This document shows, one piece after another, positions 7,600-16,715 of a stretch of 64,000 bases of DNA. The position numbers were made by a program, and so were the translations under genes. The first letter of the stretch is position 1. Each line of letters opens with the position of its first letter. This stretch comes from Xanthomonas sp. AM6 (GTDB lineage: Bacteria; Pseudomonadota; Gammaproteobacteria; Xanthomonadales; Xanthomonadaceae). The notes beneath the pieces were generated by a model. The model ran no database searches. It saw nothing but the letters and a program-made list of their open reading frames with translations, and was not told the origin of the DNA. The stretch is taken from assembly GCF_025665335.1 (NCBI RefSeq), contig NZ_CP106869.1:4242501-4306500 (forward strand). The letters are read 5' to 3'.

Positions 7600-10494
7600 A
7601 TGCTCCGACCCTTGTCGCTGTTGATCTCCAGCATCCTCACCCTCGGCGCCGGCGCCGCGATCGCCCCGGCCAGCGCCGCGCCGCCGGCGCTGGCGGCCAA
7701 GGCCACCGTGCCGGAGATCGCCTACACCCGCTTCACCCTGCCCAACGGGCTGACCGTGGTGGTGCACGAGGACCACAAGGCGCCGGTGGTGGCGGTGAGC
7801 ATCTGGTACCACATCGGCTCCGGCGACGAGCCGGCCGGCAAGACCGGCTTCGCGCACCTGTTCGAGCACCTGATGTTCTCCGGCTCGGAGAACCACAAGG
7901 GCACCTACTTCCAGCCGTTCGAGAAGGTCGGCGCCACCGACATGAACGGCACCACCTGGTTCGACCGCACCAACTACTTCGAGACCGTGCCGACCACCGC
8001 GCTGGACATGGCGCTGTGGATGGAATCGGACCGCATGGGCCACCTGCTCGGCGCGATCGGGCAGAAGGAACTGGACACCCAGCGCGGCGTGGTGCAGAAC
8101 GAGAAGCGCCAGGGCGAGAACCGCCCCTACGGGCGCGTGGACGAGAACATCCTGGCCAACATCTTCCCGGCCAACCATCCCTACCAGCACGACACCATCG
8201 GCTCGATGGCCGACCTCGACGCGGCCTCGCTGGACGACGTCAAGCAGTGGTTCCACGACAACTACGGCGCCGCCAACACCACCCTGGTGCTGGCCGGCGA
8301 CATCACCGTGGCCCAGGCCAAGGCCAAGGCCGAGCAGTACTTCGGCGACATCCCCGCCGGCAAGCCGGTGCCGCGCCAGCAGCCGTGGATCACCCCGCTG
8401 GCCAAGCAGACCCGCGGCGTGCAGCACGACCAGGTCGCGCAGCCGCGCATCTACCGCACCTGGGTGGCGCCGCAGCTGGGCACCGACGACGCGGTGCAGC
8501 TGGACCTGGCCACCACCGTGCTCGGCGGCGGCAAGACCAGCCGCCTGTACCAGCGCCTGGTGTACCGCGACAACCTGGTGGACGACGTCTCGGCCAGCAT
8601 CCAGCCGTTCGCGCTGGCCAGCCAGCTGCAGATCAGCGCCGACGTGAAGGACGGCGTGGACCCGGCCAAGGTCGAGGCCGCCATCGCCGACGAACTGAAG
8701 AAGTTCCTGGCCGAAGGCCCGACCGCCGACGAACTGCAGCGCGCGCAGGTCAACTACCGCGCCGGCTTCGTGCGCGGCCTGGAGAAGGTCGGCGGCTTCA
8801 CCGGCAAGGCCGCGATCCTGGCCGAGGGCCAGGTCTACCGCAACGATCCGGGCGCCTACAAGCACGACCTGCAACGCGCCCAGGCCGCCACCGCGGCCAG
8901 CGTGCGCAAGGCCGCCGACACCTGGTTCGGCAAGGGCGACTACCTGCTGACGGTGCTGCCGGCCGGCGAGGGCTTCGACCCGGTGGCCGAGGACAAGGCG
9001 CTCAAGCCGCTGCCCGCGGCCGACGGCAAGCCCGCGCCCAAGCTGCCGGCCAAGGCCAGCTACAGCGCCGGCAAGAACCAGGTCGATCGCGCCGCCGGCA
9101 TCCCGGAGACCAACCAGTTCCCGAGCCTGAGCTTCCCGCAGCTGCAGCGCGGCAAGCTCAAGAACGGCATCGAGGTGGTGCTGGCCGAGCGCCACACCAT
9201 CCCGGTGACCCAGATCGAACTGCTGTTCGACGCCGGCTATGCGGTCGACCAGGGCGGCAAGCTCGGCACCGCCAACTTCACCGCGGCGCTGATGAACGAG
9301 AGCACCCGCAGCCTGGATTCGGTGGAAGTGGCGCAGCGCCGCCAGCGCCTGGGCGCGATCACCAGCGTGGCATGCGAACTGGACAGCTGCGCCGCCTCGC
9401 TCGATGCGCTCAACGACCAGCTGGCGCCGTCGCTGGCGCTGTTCGCCGACATCGTGCGCAACCCGGCGTTCAAGGCCGAGGACATCGAGCGCGTGCGCGG
9501 CCAGTGGCTGGCCTCCATCGCGCAGGAGAAGACCCAGCCGCAGGGCCTGGCGCTGCGCACCCTGCCGCCGCTGCTGTACGGTCCGCAGCATCCCTACGGC
9601 GTGCCGCTCACCGGCAGCGGCACCGAGGCGGCGATCAAGAGCCTGAGCGCCAGCGACCTGACCGCGTTCCAGGCCAACTGGCTGCGCCCGGACAACCTGC
9701 GCATCCTGGTCGCCGGCGACACCACCCTGGCACAGATCATCCCGCAGCTCGACGCCGCGTTCGGCGACTGGCAGCCGCCGGCCACCGCGCGCCCGGGCAA
9801 GACCCTGGCGCAGGTCGCCGCGCAGCCCAAGCCGCGGGTGTTCCTGATCAACCGCACCGACGCGCCGCAGTCGCTGATCCTGGCCGGCCTGCTGGCGCCG
9901 TCCACCAAGGCGCCGGACAACCTGGCCATCGGCGTGGCCAACGGCGCCTTCGGCGGCACCTTCACCTCGCGGTTGAACATGAACCTGCGCGAGGACAAGC
10001 GCTGGGCCTACGGCGCCAACAGCTTCATGCTGGATGCGCAGGGCCAGCGCCCGTTCCTGTTCTTCGCCCCGGTGCAGACCGACAAGACCGCCGAGTCGGC
10101 CGCCGAGATCCTGAAGGAAGCCAAGGCCGTGGTCGGCGACAAGCCGCTGACCAGCGATGAGATCGCCAAGATCAAGAACCAGCGCATCCGCGCCCTGCCG
10201 GGCAGCTTCGAGACCACCGGCGCGGTGCTGGGCGCGGTCGAGAGCATCGTCCAGTACGGCCGTCCGGACGACTACGTGCAGACCCTGAAGGCGCGCCTGG
10301 AAGCGATCGACCAGAACGCGGCGCAGGCGGCGATCAAGCAGATCGTCGCGCCGCAGGCGATGACCTGGGTCATCGTCGGCGACCTCAAGCAGATCGAGGC
10401 GCCGGTGCGCGCGCTGAAGCTGGGCGAGGTGCAGGTGCTGGACAGCGACGGCCAGCCGGTCAAGGCGAAGGCCAAGGCCGCCGCCAAGCAGTAA
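7600..10494 (+). CDS. Exported M16-family (pitrilysin/insulinase-like) zinc peptidase, two-lobed
   Basis: 964 aa from ATG 7600, which opens a signal peptide (MLRPLSLLISSILTLG); ATG 7567 is an in-frame alternative. The inverted zinc motif HLFEH is at residues 86-90, with the downstream glutamates of the active lobe. The second half (from about residue 500, LKNGIEVVLAERHTIPV) repeats the fold without the HxxEH, the usual inactive lobe of M16 enzymes. The length is typical of periplasmic two-domain M16B/C peptidases. The C-terminus is Lys/Ala-rich (VKAKAKAAAKQ). It probably degrades peptides in the periplasm, perhaps complementing the divergent M28 enzyme. Confidence 0.9.
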   Translation: MLRPLSLLISSILTLGAGAAIAPASAAPPALAAKATVPEIAYTRFTLPNGLTVVVHEDHKAPVVAVSIWYHIGSGDEPAGKTGFAHLFEHLMFSGSENHKGTYFQPFEKVGATDMNGTTWFDRTNYFETVPTTALDMALWMESDRMGHLLGAIGQKELDTQRGVVQNEKRQGENRPYGRVDENILANIFPANHPYQHDTIGSMADLDAASLDDVKQWFHDNYGAANTTLVLAGDITVAQAKAKAEQYFGDIPAGKPVPRQQPWITPLAKQTRGVQHDQVAQPRIYRTWVAPQLGTDDAVQLDLATTVLGGGKTSRLYQRLVYRDNLVDDVSASIQPFALASQLQISADVKDGVDPAKVEAAIADELKKFLAEGPTADELQRAQVNYRAGFVRGLEKVGGFTGKAAILAEGQVYRNDPGAYKHDLQRAQAATAASVRKAADTWFGKGDYLLTVLPAGEGFDPVAEDKALKPLPAADGKPAPKLPAKASYSAGKNQVDRAAGIPETNQFPSLSFPQLQRGKLKNGIEVVLAERHTIPVTQIELLFDAGYAVDQGGKLGTANFTAALMNESTRSLDSVEVAQRRQRLGAITSVACELDSCAASLDALNDQLAPSLALFADIVRNPAFKAEDIERVRGQWLASIAQEKTQPQGLALRTLPPLLYGPQHPYGVPLTGSGTEAAIKSLSASDLTAFQANWLRPDNLRILVAGDTTLAQIIPQLDAAFGDWQPPATARPGKTLAQVAAQPKPRVFLINRTDAPQSLILAGLLAPSTKAPDNLAIGVANGAFGGTFTSRLNMNLREDKRWAYGANSFMLDAQGQRPFLFFAPVQTDKTAESAAEILKEAKAVVGDKPLTSDEIAKIKNQRIRALPGSFETTGAVLGAVESIVQYGRPDDYVQTLKARLEAIDQNAAQAAIKQIVAPQAMTWVIVGDLKQIEAPVRALKLGEVQVLDSDGQPVKAKAKAAAKQ

Positions 10495-10503
10495 GGCCGC
10501 ACG

Positions 10504-10531
10504 CGCATGGCCGGGCGGTCCCGGCCATGCG
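10504..10531 (+). terminator. GC-rich hairpin after the M16 gene
   Basis: A perfect 12-bp stem (CGCATGGCCGGG, 10504-10515; complement 10520-10531) with a CGGT loop lies 10 bases after the M16 stop codon. There is no U-run, so it is a terminator-like or transcript-stabilising hairpin rather than a textbook intrinsic terminator. Confidence 0.5.
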
Positions 10532-10945
10532 TCAGGCACGCAGGCGCGCGCGGATCGCCCGCGGTGCCGCGATGCTGCGTCGATGGCCCATCGGCCAGGC
10601 GACATGGTTGCGCGCCGGCAGCGCCGCCGCTGTCCGACCGATCGCGTGGAGCGGCGACACGCCACTGTTCGGTGCGCCGTTCGATGCTGTACTGCCCTGT
10701 CCACCTCTAAGCGTTCGCCAACGACTGTGGCGGCACCTTCCCGTGCCTGCGTCCGGGGTTGGAAACGTCCGCCATTTCGCCACCGGCCCCTTCGGTGTCC
10801 TCGGTTTCCTGCACAGGCTGACCGCAGGGAACAGGCAGGCAGCGGGTAGCCGAACCGGCAAGACGCGCACCGCCGGCATCGCCCTTCACGGCCCTTGGCC
10901 GCGGCGCTTGCTATCCCGGGTACCCGTCCCGCCCGCCATTGCCCG
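10532..10945. other. Intergenic region without a supported gene
   Basis: About 410 bases between the M16 and DUF72 genes. Open frames here translate to Arg/Pro/Ala-rich sequences without recognisable motifs on either strand. I see no gene, RNA or repeat in it. Confidence 0.6.
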
Positions 10946-11734
10946 ATGCCGACCGCCTCGCCCCGCCGCACCGACGCCGCACCGCGCATCCGCGTCGGCT
11001 GCGCCGGCTGGTCGATCGCCAGCACCCAGCGCGCGCTGGTCGGCGACGGCGCCAGCCAGCTGGCGCGCTATGCCACTCGCTTCGACGCGGTCGAGATCAA
11101 TTCCTCGTTCTATCGCCCGCACCGCCCCGCCACCTACCAGCGCTGGGCCGAGAGCGTGCCGGCGGATTTCCGCTTCTCGGCCAAGCTGCCGCGCACGATC
11201 ACCCACGACGCGCGCCTGTACCGCGTCGCGCCGCTGCTGCAGACCTTCCTCGGCGAGGTCGGCCACCTCGGCGACAAGCTCGGCTGCCTGCTGGTGCAGT
11301 TGCCGCCGAGCCTGGCCTTCGACGCGCGCACCGCCGCCACCTTCTTCGCGATGCTGCGGCGCCGCTGGCACGGCGGCATCGCCTGCGAACCGCGCCACGC
11401 CAGTTGGTTCTGCGCCCGCGCCGAGGCGCTGTGGCAGCGCCACGGCATCGCGCGCGTGGCCGCCGATCCGGCCCTGAACGCCGCCGCCGCGCAGCCGGCG
11501 GGCACGGCGGCGCCGGCCTACTGGCGCTGGCACGGCGCGCCACGCATTTATTACAGCGACTACCCCGACGCCGTCCTGCAGCAGTTGGCCGCACGCGTCG
11601 TCGCCGCCACGCCGGCGGCGGGCGAGGCGTGGGTGATTTTCGACAACACCGCGCTGGGCCACGCCCTGGACAACGCCGCCACGCTGCAGGGGCAGTTGCG
11701 CGTGGGAGGCAGTGGCGTCGGCCCAGGCACCTGA
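10946..11734 (+). CDS. DUF72 family protein (YecE-like)
   Basis: 262 aa from ATG 10946. The DUF72 TIM-barrel landmarks are present: RVGCAGWSI near the N-terminus, FDAVEINSSFYRPHRPATYQRWAE, FRFSAKLPRTITHD, LGCLLVQLPPSL, and the C-terminal WVIFDNTALGHALDNA. Family members such as E. coli YecE have no settled biochemical role. The protein is cytoplasmic and monocistronic, and is followed by intergenic REP sequence. The start was chosen where the family begins; the frame is open further upstream but has no motif there. Confidence 0.85.
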   Translation: MPTASPRRTDAAPRIRVGCAGWSIASTQRALVGDGASQLARYATRFDAVEINSSFYRPHRPATYQRWAESVPADFRFSAKLPRTITHDARLYRVAPLLQTFLGEVGHLGDKLGCLLVQLPPSLAFDARTAATFFAMLRRRWHGGIACEPRHASWFCARAEALWQRHGIARVAADPALNAAAAQPAGTAAPAYWRWHGAPRIYYSDYPDAVLQQLAARVVAATPAAGEAWVIFDNTALGHALDNAATLQGQLRVGGSGVGPGT

Positions 11735-11850
11735 CGCAGCGCGTCACACGGACGCCGCCAACGGCCACGTCAGCCGCGAAGCGCGGACCGGTGACGCCGC
11801 CATTCACGAACACGCGCGCACCGGCAATCATGCCAAGCGAGCGGCGAACC

Positions 11851-11916
11851 TGTGGGAGCGACTTCGGTCGCGACGGGCCTTACCGATAGTGCGTCGCGGC
11901 CGAAGTCGCTCCCACA
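11851..11916. repeat. REP palindrome pair (GTGG-headed class)
   Basis: GTGGGAGCGACTTCGGTCGC at the left is followed, after about 20 bases, by its near reverse complement ending GTCGCTCCCAC. Each half is itself a small GCGAC-TTCG-GTCGC hairpin headed by GTGG. This is the head-to-tail inverted pair layout of RAYT-associated REP elements (the SMAG type in Stenotrophomonas). Confidence 0.85.
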
Positions 11917-12295
11917 AAAGCCCGCGCTTGCCGTGGACACCTGGGTCGCATGCTCCAGGCGCTGGGCTTCGGGCGCCTGCCCACCCCGGCGGCCCCAGGC
12001 TATGGCCCATGGCAATCGAACTGATGGCGGCCGCCTCCGACACACCGTGGAATCCGTACCGCAGCGCGATTGGCCCCGCTCTTGCATCGCTCCGGGCATG
12101 TCCCCGCCGTCCACCCTCCGATTCAAGCCGGCCGGCCCCGGGCCGATATCGCCAGATCGGCCACCTGCGTCGTGCCTGGACCGAGACCGCTCCGCGCTTT
12201 CCCCGTTCGCCGGCATGCGGCCGCCACCGCCACCGGTTTCCCGCCTCCCGCTTCGGTCGTTTACCATGCCGCACGCATCCTGCTCTGGACCCGAG
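11917..12295. other. Intergenic region upstream of trehalase
   Basis: About 380 bases after the REP pair and before the trehalase start. Open frames are Arg/Pro/His-rich and lack motifs. It presumably carries the trehalase promoter, which I cannot point to with confidence. Confidence 0.5.
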
Positions 12296-13987
12296 ATGAG
12301 CCATGCCGCTCCTCCCTGCTGCACCCCGCTGCTGAGCCTGTCGCTGGGCCTGCTGCTGGGCGGCTGCGACACCGCCGCGGCGCAGGCCGCGCCGGCCGCG
12401 GTGCAGACCGCGCCCGCGCCCGCGCCGCTGACCCCGGACCTGGCCTACCCCGAACTGTTCCAGGCCGTGCAGCAGCAGGAACTGTTCGACGACCAGAAGC
12501 ATTTCGTCGATGCGCTGCCGCTGCGCGACCCGGCGCTGATCAACGCCGACTACCTGGCCCAGCGCCAGCAGCCGGGCTTCGACCTGCGCCGCTTCGTCGC
12601 CGCCAACTTCGAGGAATCCGGCCCGGTGCAGACCGAGGCGATCCGCCAGGACACCGGCCTGCGCGAGCACATCGACGCGCTGTGGCCGCTGCTGGTGCGG
12701 CGCCAGGTGGACGTGCCGGCGCACAGCAGCCTGCTGTCCCTGCCGCAGCCGTACGTGGTGCCGGGCGGGCGCTTCCGCGAGGTCTACTACTGGGACTCGT
12801 ACTTCACCATGCTCGGCCTGGTCGAGAGCGGCGAGACCGAGCGCAGCCGGCAGATGCTGGACAACTTCGCCTACCTGATCGACACCTACGGGCACATCCC
12901 CAACGGCAACCGCACCTACTACCTGAGCCGCTCGCAGCCGCCGTTCTTCTCGCACATGGTGCAGCTGCAGGCCAAGGTGGAAGGCGACGCCGCCTATGCG
13001 CGCTACCTGCCGCAGCTGCAGAAGGAATACGCGTACTGGATGGAAGGCGCGCAGGCGCTGGCGCCGGGCAACGCGCACGCGCACGTGGTGCGGCTGGCCG
13101 ACGGCAGCCTGCTCAACCGCTACTGGGACGCGCGCGACACCCCGCGCCCGGAAGCCTGGCTGCACGACGTGCGCACCGCCGCGCAGGCCAAGGACCGCCC
13201 GGCCGCGGAGGTCTACCGCGACCTGCGCGCTGGCGCCGAGAGCGGCTGGGACTATTCCAGCCGCTGGCTCGGCGACCGCAAGACCCTGGCCACGATCCGC
13301 ACCACCGCCATCGTCCCGGTCGACCTCAACAGCCTGCTCTACCACCTCGAATCGACCCTGGCCCTGGCCTGCGCCAAGAACCCCGGCGCAGCCGGCTGCG
13401 ACACCGACTACGCGGCCCTGGCCAGCGCGCGCAAGACCGCGATGGACAAGCACCTGTGGAGCGATGCCGGCTACTACGCCGACTACGACTGGCAGCAGCG
13501 CCGCCTGCGCGACCAGGTCACCGCGGCGGCGCTGTATCCGCTGTTCGTCGGCGTCGCCTCGCCGGCGCGCGCCAAGCGCAGCGCCGCCACCGTGCAGGCG
13601 CAGCTGCTGCGTCCCGGCGGCCTGGCCAGCACCCGCCTGCACACCGGCCAGCAGTGGGACGAGCCCAACGGCTGGGCGCCGCTGCAGTGGATCGCGGTGA
13701 ACGGCCTGCGCCGCTACGGCCAGGACGCGCTGGCGCAGCGCATCGGCAGCCGCTTCCTGGCCCGCGTGCAGGCGCTGTTCGCGCAGCAGCACAAGCTGGT
13801 GGAGAAGTACGGCGTGGACGCGCAGGCCAGCGGCGGCGGCGGCGGCGAATACGCCCTGCAGGACGGCTTCGGCTGGACCAACGGCGTGACCCTGCTGCTG
13901 CTGGACCTGTACGCCACGCCCGCGGCGCCGGCCACGGCCGCGCCGGCGGCGCAGCGCCAGCCCGAGCCGGAGCCGGCCACGCCCTGA
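12296..13987 (+). CDS. treA: Periplasmic alpha,alpha-trehalase (GH37), predicted lipoprotein
   Basis: 563 aa from ATG 12296. The N-terminus has a hydrophobic stretch ending LLGGC (Cys24), a lipobox, so the enzyme is probably lipid-anchored. GH37 signature 1, [15 protein letters not shown], lies at about 156-170. Signature 2, [12 protein letters not shown], is near the C-terminus, with a GGGGEY loop and a DGFGWTNGV segment after it. It hydrolyses trehalose to two glucoses in the periplasm. The length matches E. coli TreA. It has an Ala/Pro-rich tail. ATG 12266 is an in-frame alternative but would bury the signal peptide. Confidence 0.93.
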   Translation: MSHAAPPCCTPLLSLSLGLLLGGCDTAAAQAAPAAVQTAPAPAPLTPDLAYPELFQAVQQQELFDDQKHFVDALPLRDPALINADYLAQRQQPGFDLRRFVAANFEESGPVQTEAIRQDTGLREHIDALWPLLVRRQVDVPAHSSLLSLPQPYVVPGGRFREVYYWDSYFTMLGLVESGETERSRQMLDNFAYLIDTYGHIPNGNRTYYLSRSQPPFFSHMVQLQAKVEGDAAYARYLPQLQKEYAYWMEGAQALAPGNAHAHVVRLADGSLLNRYWDARDTPRPEAWLHDVRTAAQAKDRPAAEVYRDLRAGAESGWDYSSRWLGDRKTLATIRTTAIVPVDLNSLLYHLESTLALACAKNPGAAGCDTDYAALASARKTAMDKHLWSDAGYYADYDWQQRRLRDQVTAAALYPLFVGVASPARAKRSAATVQAQLLRPGGLASTRLHTGQQWDEPNGWAPLQWIAVNGLRRYGQDALAQRIGSRFLARVQALFAQQHKLVEKYGVDAQASGGGGGEYALQDGFGWTNGVTLLLLDLYATPAAPATAAPAAQRQPEPEPATP

Positions 13988-14038
13988 GGCGGCGGCCGGC
14001 GGGTATGCTGCGGTCCTTGCCCACACCAAGGACCGAAG

Positions 14039-14734
14039 ATGAGCGTACGTACCCTGGCCGAATTCCTGTCCGCCTCGCGCGAGAAGGACGCGTCCGCCGA
14101 CGCGTTCGAACTGGAGAACCCGCACCTGCTGGAAGTGCGCCTGGACGGCCTGGTCTGGGCCAAGGCCGGGGCGATGGTCGCGCGCAAGGGCGCGGTCAAG
14201 TTCACCCGCCAGGGGCTGATGGAACAGGGCCTGGGCAACCTGCTGAAGAAGGCGGTCAGCGGCGAAGGCATGCAGCTGATGAAGATCGAGGGCCAGGGCC
14301 GCGTGTACCTGGCCGACGCCGGCAAGAAGATCACCCTGCTGCGCCTGGCCGGCGAGGCGATCTTCGTCAACGGCAACGACGTGCTGGCCATCGAGTCCGG
14401 CATCGACAGCCAGATCACCATGATGCGCAAGGTCGCCGGCATGCTCTCCGGCGGCCTGTTCAACGTGCGCCTGAGCGGCCACGGCATCGTCGCCATCACC
14501 TCGCACTACGAACCGCTGACCCTGCCGGTCAACGCGCAGACCGGCCCGGTGTTCACCGACCCCAACGCCACCGTGGCCTGGTCCGGCGGGCTAACCCCGG
14601 AGATCGTCGCCGACGTCAGCCTGGGCACGCTGCTCGGGCGCGGCTCGGGCGAAAGCATCCAGCTGCGCTTCGCCGGCGACGGCTGGGTGGTGGTGCAGCC
14701 GTACGAGGAAGTGGCGCTGCAGGCCAAGAGCTGA
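14039..14734 (+). CDS. AIM24 family protein
   Basis: 231 aa from ATG 14039, with AAGGA upstream. It matches the AIM24/DUF124 beta-sandwich family: LVWAKAGAMVARKGAVKF near the N-terminus, a Gly-rich LMKIEGQGRVYLADAGKKI region, and repeated beta strands ending in VVVQPYEEV. Bacterial members are cytoplasmic and functionally uncharacterised; the mitochondrial homologue supports inner-membrane organisation. It lies 51 bases after trehalase in the same direction, so read-through is possible but nothing links the functions. Confidence 0.85.
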   Translation: MSVRTLAEFLSASREKDASADAFELENPHLLEVRLDGLVWAKAGAMVARKGAVKFTRQGLMEQGLGNLLKKAVSGEGMQLMKIEGQGRVYLADAGKKITLLRLAGEAIFVNGNDVLAIESGIDSQITMMRKVAGMLSGGLFNVRLSGHGIVAITSHYEPLTLPVNAQTGPVFTDPNATVAWSGGLTPEIVADVSLGTLLGRGSGESIQLRFAGDGWVVVQPYEEVALQAKS

Positions 14735-15126
14735 GGCGTGGACGCGTGCAGCCGGCCTTGGCTGCGCGTGGAAGCGCTCGACCTCCGCGCATCGCCGTCG
14801 AGACGGCGCGGCGCGCGCTGCAATGGTGCGCGCTGCGCTGCGGTGACGACGGGTTGCGGACGTGGAAGAGGCGACCGGGCTCGAGCGGTTGCGCACGAGT
14901 CGCATGGATTGCCCCCCCTCACGGTGCTGCGAAATGCGCTGTGCGTGGAGAAGGCGGCTCGGTGTGGCCCTGGACGCCAGGCTTGGCACCGCGCCAGGCC
15001 GCGCAACGCCCGAGGCCGAGCACGAGCCTGACCGACACCGCCTCGGCGCGCCTGGCTGTGCCGCGGCCCCGTACGCGGGCGGTGGATGCGCAGCTTCCGA
15101 CCTGCCGCAGGAGATCGGGCCGCGCG
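14735..15126. other. Intergenic region between convergent genes, no gene seen
   Basis: About 390 bases between AIM24 (plus strand) and the transglycosylase (minus strand). No frame has a recognisable domain. I see no strong terminator hairpin or REP element here. Confidence 0.55.
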
Positions 15127-15900
15127 CTACTGCGCCGGCGTCTCCGCCTTGATCCCCATCGCCTCGCGATAGCGCTGGTACAGCGCCATCACCTTGTCGA
15201 TGTACTCGCGCGTTTCCGCATAGGGCGGCACGCCGCGGTAGCGCGCCACCGTGCCGATGCCGGCGTTGTAGGCGGCGGCGGCCAGCGTGCGGTCGCCGTC
15301 GTAGCGGCGCAGCAGCGCCTTCATGTAGCGCGCGCCGCCGGCGATCGACTGGTCGGCGGCGAACGGATCGGCCACGCCGTATTCCTTCGCCACGTCCGGC
15401 ATCAGCTGCATCACCCCCTGCGCGCCCTTCGGCGAGACCGCGGCCGCGTCGAAGCCGCTTTCGGCATGCGCGATCGCGCGCAGCCACGGATCGTCCACGC
15501 CGGTGGCGCGCGCCGCGGCACGGAAGTGCTTGGCGTGCATGTTCAACTGTGGCGCGCCGACCTTGCCCAGGCCCGGATGCGCAGCCTCGCCCGGCGGGGT
15601 CACCGCGGTGAAGCGCAGGTACGGGCGCGAGCCGGGCAGGTTGCGCGTGGAATACACCAGCCGCCCGTCCTGCTCGCGCTCGTACAGGGTGCCGCTGAAC
15701 ACGCCCATGCTGCCCCACAGGTTGGGCGTGGCGATCGCGGCATCGTCGAGTTCCTTCGGCGTGCACTTGGAGCCCGGCTCCGGCGCGGTGGCCAGGCTGA
15801 CCGTGCCGTCGCGCACGCAGCGGTACACCGTGCGCGCCTGCGCATCGGCGATGGCGCAGCAGCACAGCAGCAGGCTCAGCAGCGTTCGGACACAGGCCAT
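15127..15900 (-). CDS. Exported lytic transglycosylase (SLT family 1)
   Basis: 257 aa from ATG 15900. A signal peptide (MACVRTLLSLLLCCCAIADAQA) is followed by a short Cys-containing beta region (VYRCVRDGTVS). The SLT domain from about residue 130 has the catalytic-glutamate motif AHAESGFDAAAVSPKGAQG, then VMQLMP, the ARYMKALLRRYDGD helix and the AAYNAG motif. It cleaves the MurNAc-GlcNAc bond of peptidoglycan with 1,6-anhydro product formation. The length fits a small single-domain soluble enzyme. The REP array lies just upstream of the gene. Confidence 0.9.
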   Translation of the reverse strand: MACVRTLLSLLLCCCAIADAQARTVYRCVRDGTVSLATAPEPGSKCTPKELDDAAIATPNLWGSMGVFSGTLYEREQDGRLVYSTRNLPGSRPYLRFTAVTPPGEAAHPGLGKVGAPQLNMHAKHFRAAARATGVDDPWLRAIAHAESGFDAAAVSPKGAQGVMQLMPDVAKEYGVADPFAADQSIAGGARYMKALLRRYDGDRTLAAAAYNAGIGTVARYRGVPPYAETREYIDKVMALYQRYREAMGIKAETPAQ

Positions 15901-15984
15901 GGGACGGGAGACGGGGCGGACGAAGGCAGGGCGCGCATCATCGCGCACCGGGCGTCGGCGCGGGTGAGGACCGGCCGGGGGGCC

Positions 15985-16715
15985 CTTCTGCTCCGAAGGG
16001 TCACCGACGCTGCGGAGGTTGCTGGCTCCGTTCGTCGCGACTGAAGTCGCTCCCACAGGGACTTGCGGCAAGCCGGTCAGGTGCACTGCAGGAGCGGCTT
16101 CAGCCGCGACAGAAGCCATGGGGTGCCTGTCGCGGCTGAAGCCGCTCCTACAAAGGCGAGCGGCCGAGCCGATACGGCGCGCAGGCCGCCAACTTCTGGT
16201 CCGCGCTCGCCGCGCATCGATGGCTTCGTTCGTGGTGGTTGGAAGCGCTCCGGCACGAGCCGCGGCCGCCTTCCTGGGTGGGACTTCTGCCCCGACGGGC
16301 CACCGACGCCGCCGAGGCTCCTGGGCTCCGCTCGTCGCGACTGAAGTCGCTCCCACAGGGACTCGCGGCGAGCCGGTCAGGTGCACTGTAGGAGCGGCTT
16401 CAGCCGCGACAGGGAGCCTGAACCGCCGCGGATCCCAACTCCGCTCGTCGCGACTGAAGTCGCTCCCACAGGGACTTGCGGCGAGCCGGTCAAGTGCACT
16501 GTAGGAGCGGCTTCAGCCGCGCCAGGGAGCCTGAACCGCCGCGGATCCCAACTCCGCTCGTCGCGGCTGAAGTCGCTCCTGCAGGGACTTGCGGAGCGCC
16601 GGCTGGGTGCACTGTGGGAGGGACTTCAGTCCCGACTGCATCGAAGCCTGCGCTCGCACCACGCCGCTCGTCGCGGCTGAAGCCGCTCCTGCAAAAGGCG
16701 AGCGGCCGAGCCGCT
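15985..16715. repeat. Tandem REP array with 113-bp units and a duplicated gene tail
   Basis: Three head-to-tail units with a 113-base period begin at 16326, 16439 and 16552 (the third diverged). Each contains one GTCGCGACTGAAGTCGC palindrome and one GTAGGAGCGGCTTCAGCCGC palindrome separated by a conserved spacer. A related unit begins 300 bases upstream at 16026, with matching flanks at 15986 and 16286. Bases 16160-16207 are a near-copy of 16700-16748, which includes the stop and last codons of the neighbouring 16714-17733 gene. The array thus grew by duplication of a segment that included that gene's 3' end. Confidence 0.9.

Noticed and set aside
5586-10160. A plus-strand open frame of about 1500 codons across the M28 gene and into the M16 gene
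   Set aside because: It is antisense to the M28 peptidase and then a shifted frame of the M16 gene; composition is Arg/Ala/Gly/Gln-rich without motifs.
7534-11025. A very long minus-strand open frame (over 1100 codons) opposite the M16 gene
   Set aside because: It is the antisense of a GC-rich gene with strong codon bias. Its translation is low-complexity and shows no signal, domain or ribosome-binding site, whereas the plus strand has a clear HLFEH peptidase.
16019-16680. Small open frames within the REP array
   Set aside because: They repeat the same translated palindromes and have no ribosome-binding sites; repetition alone keeps them open.
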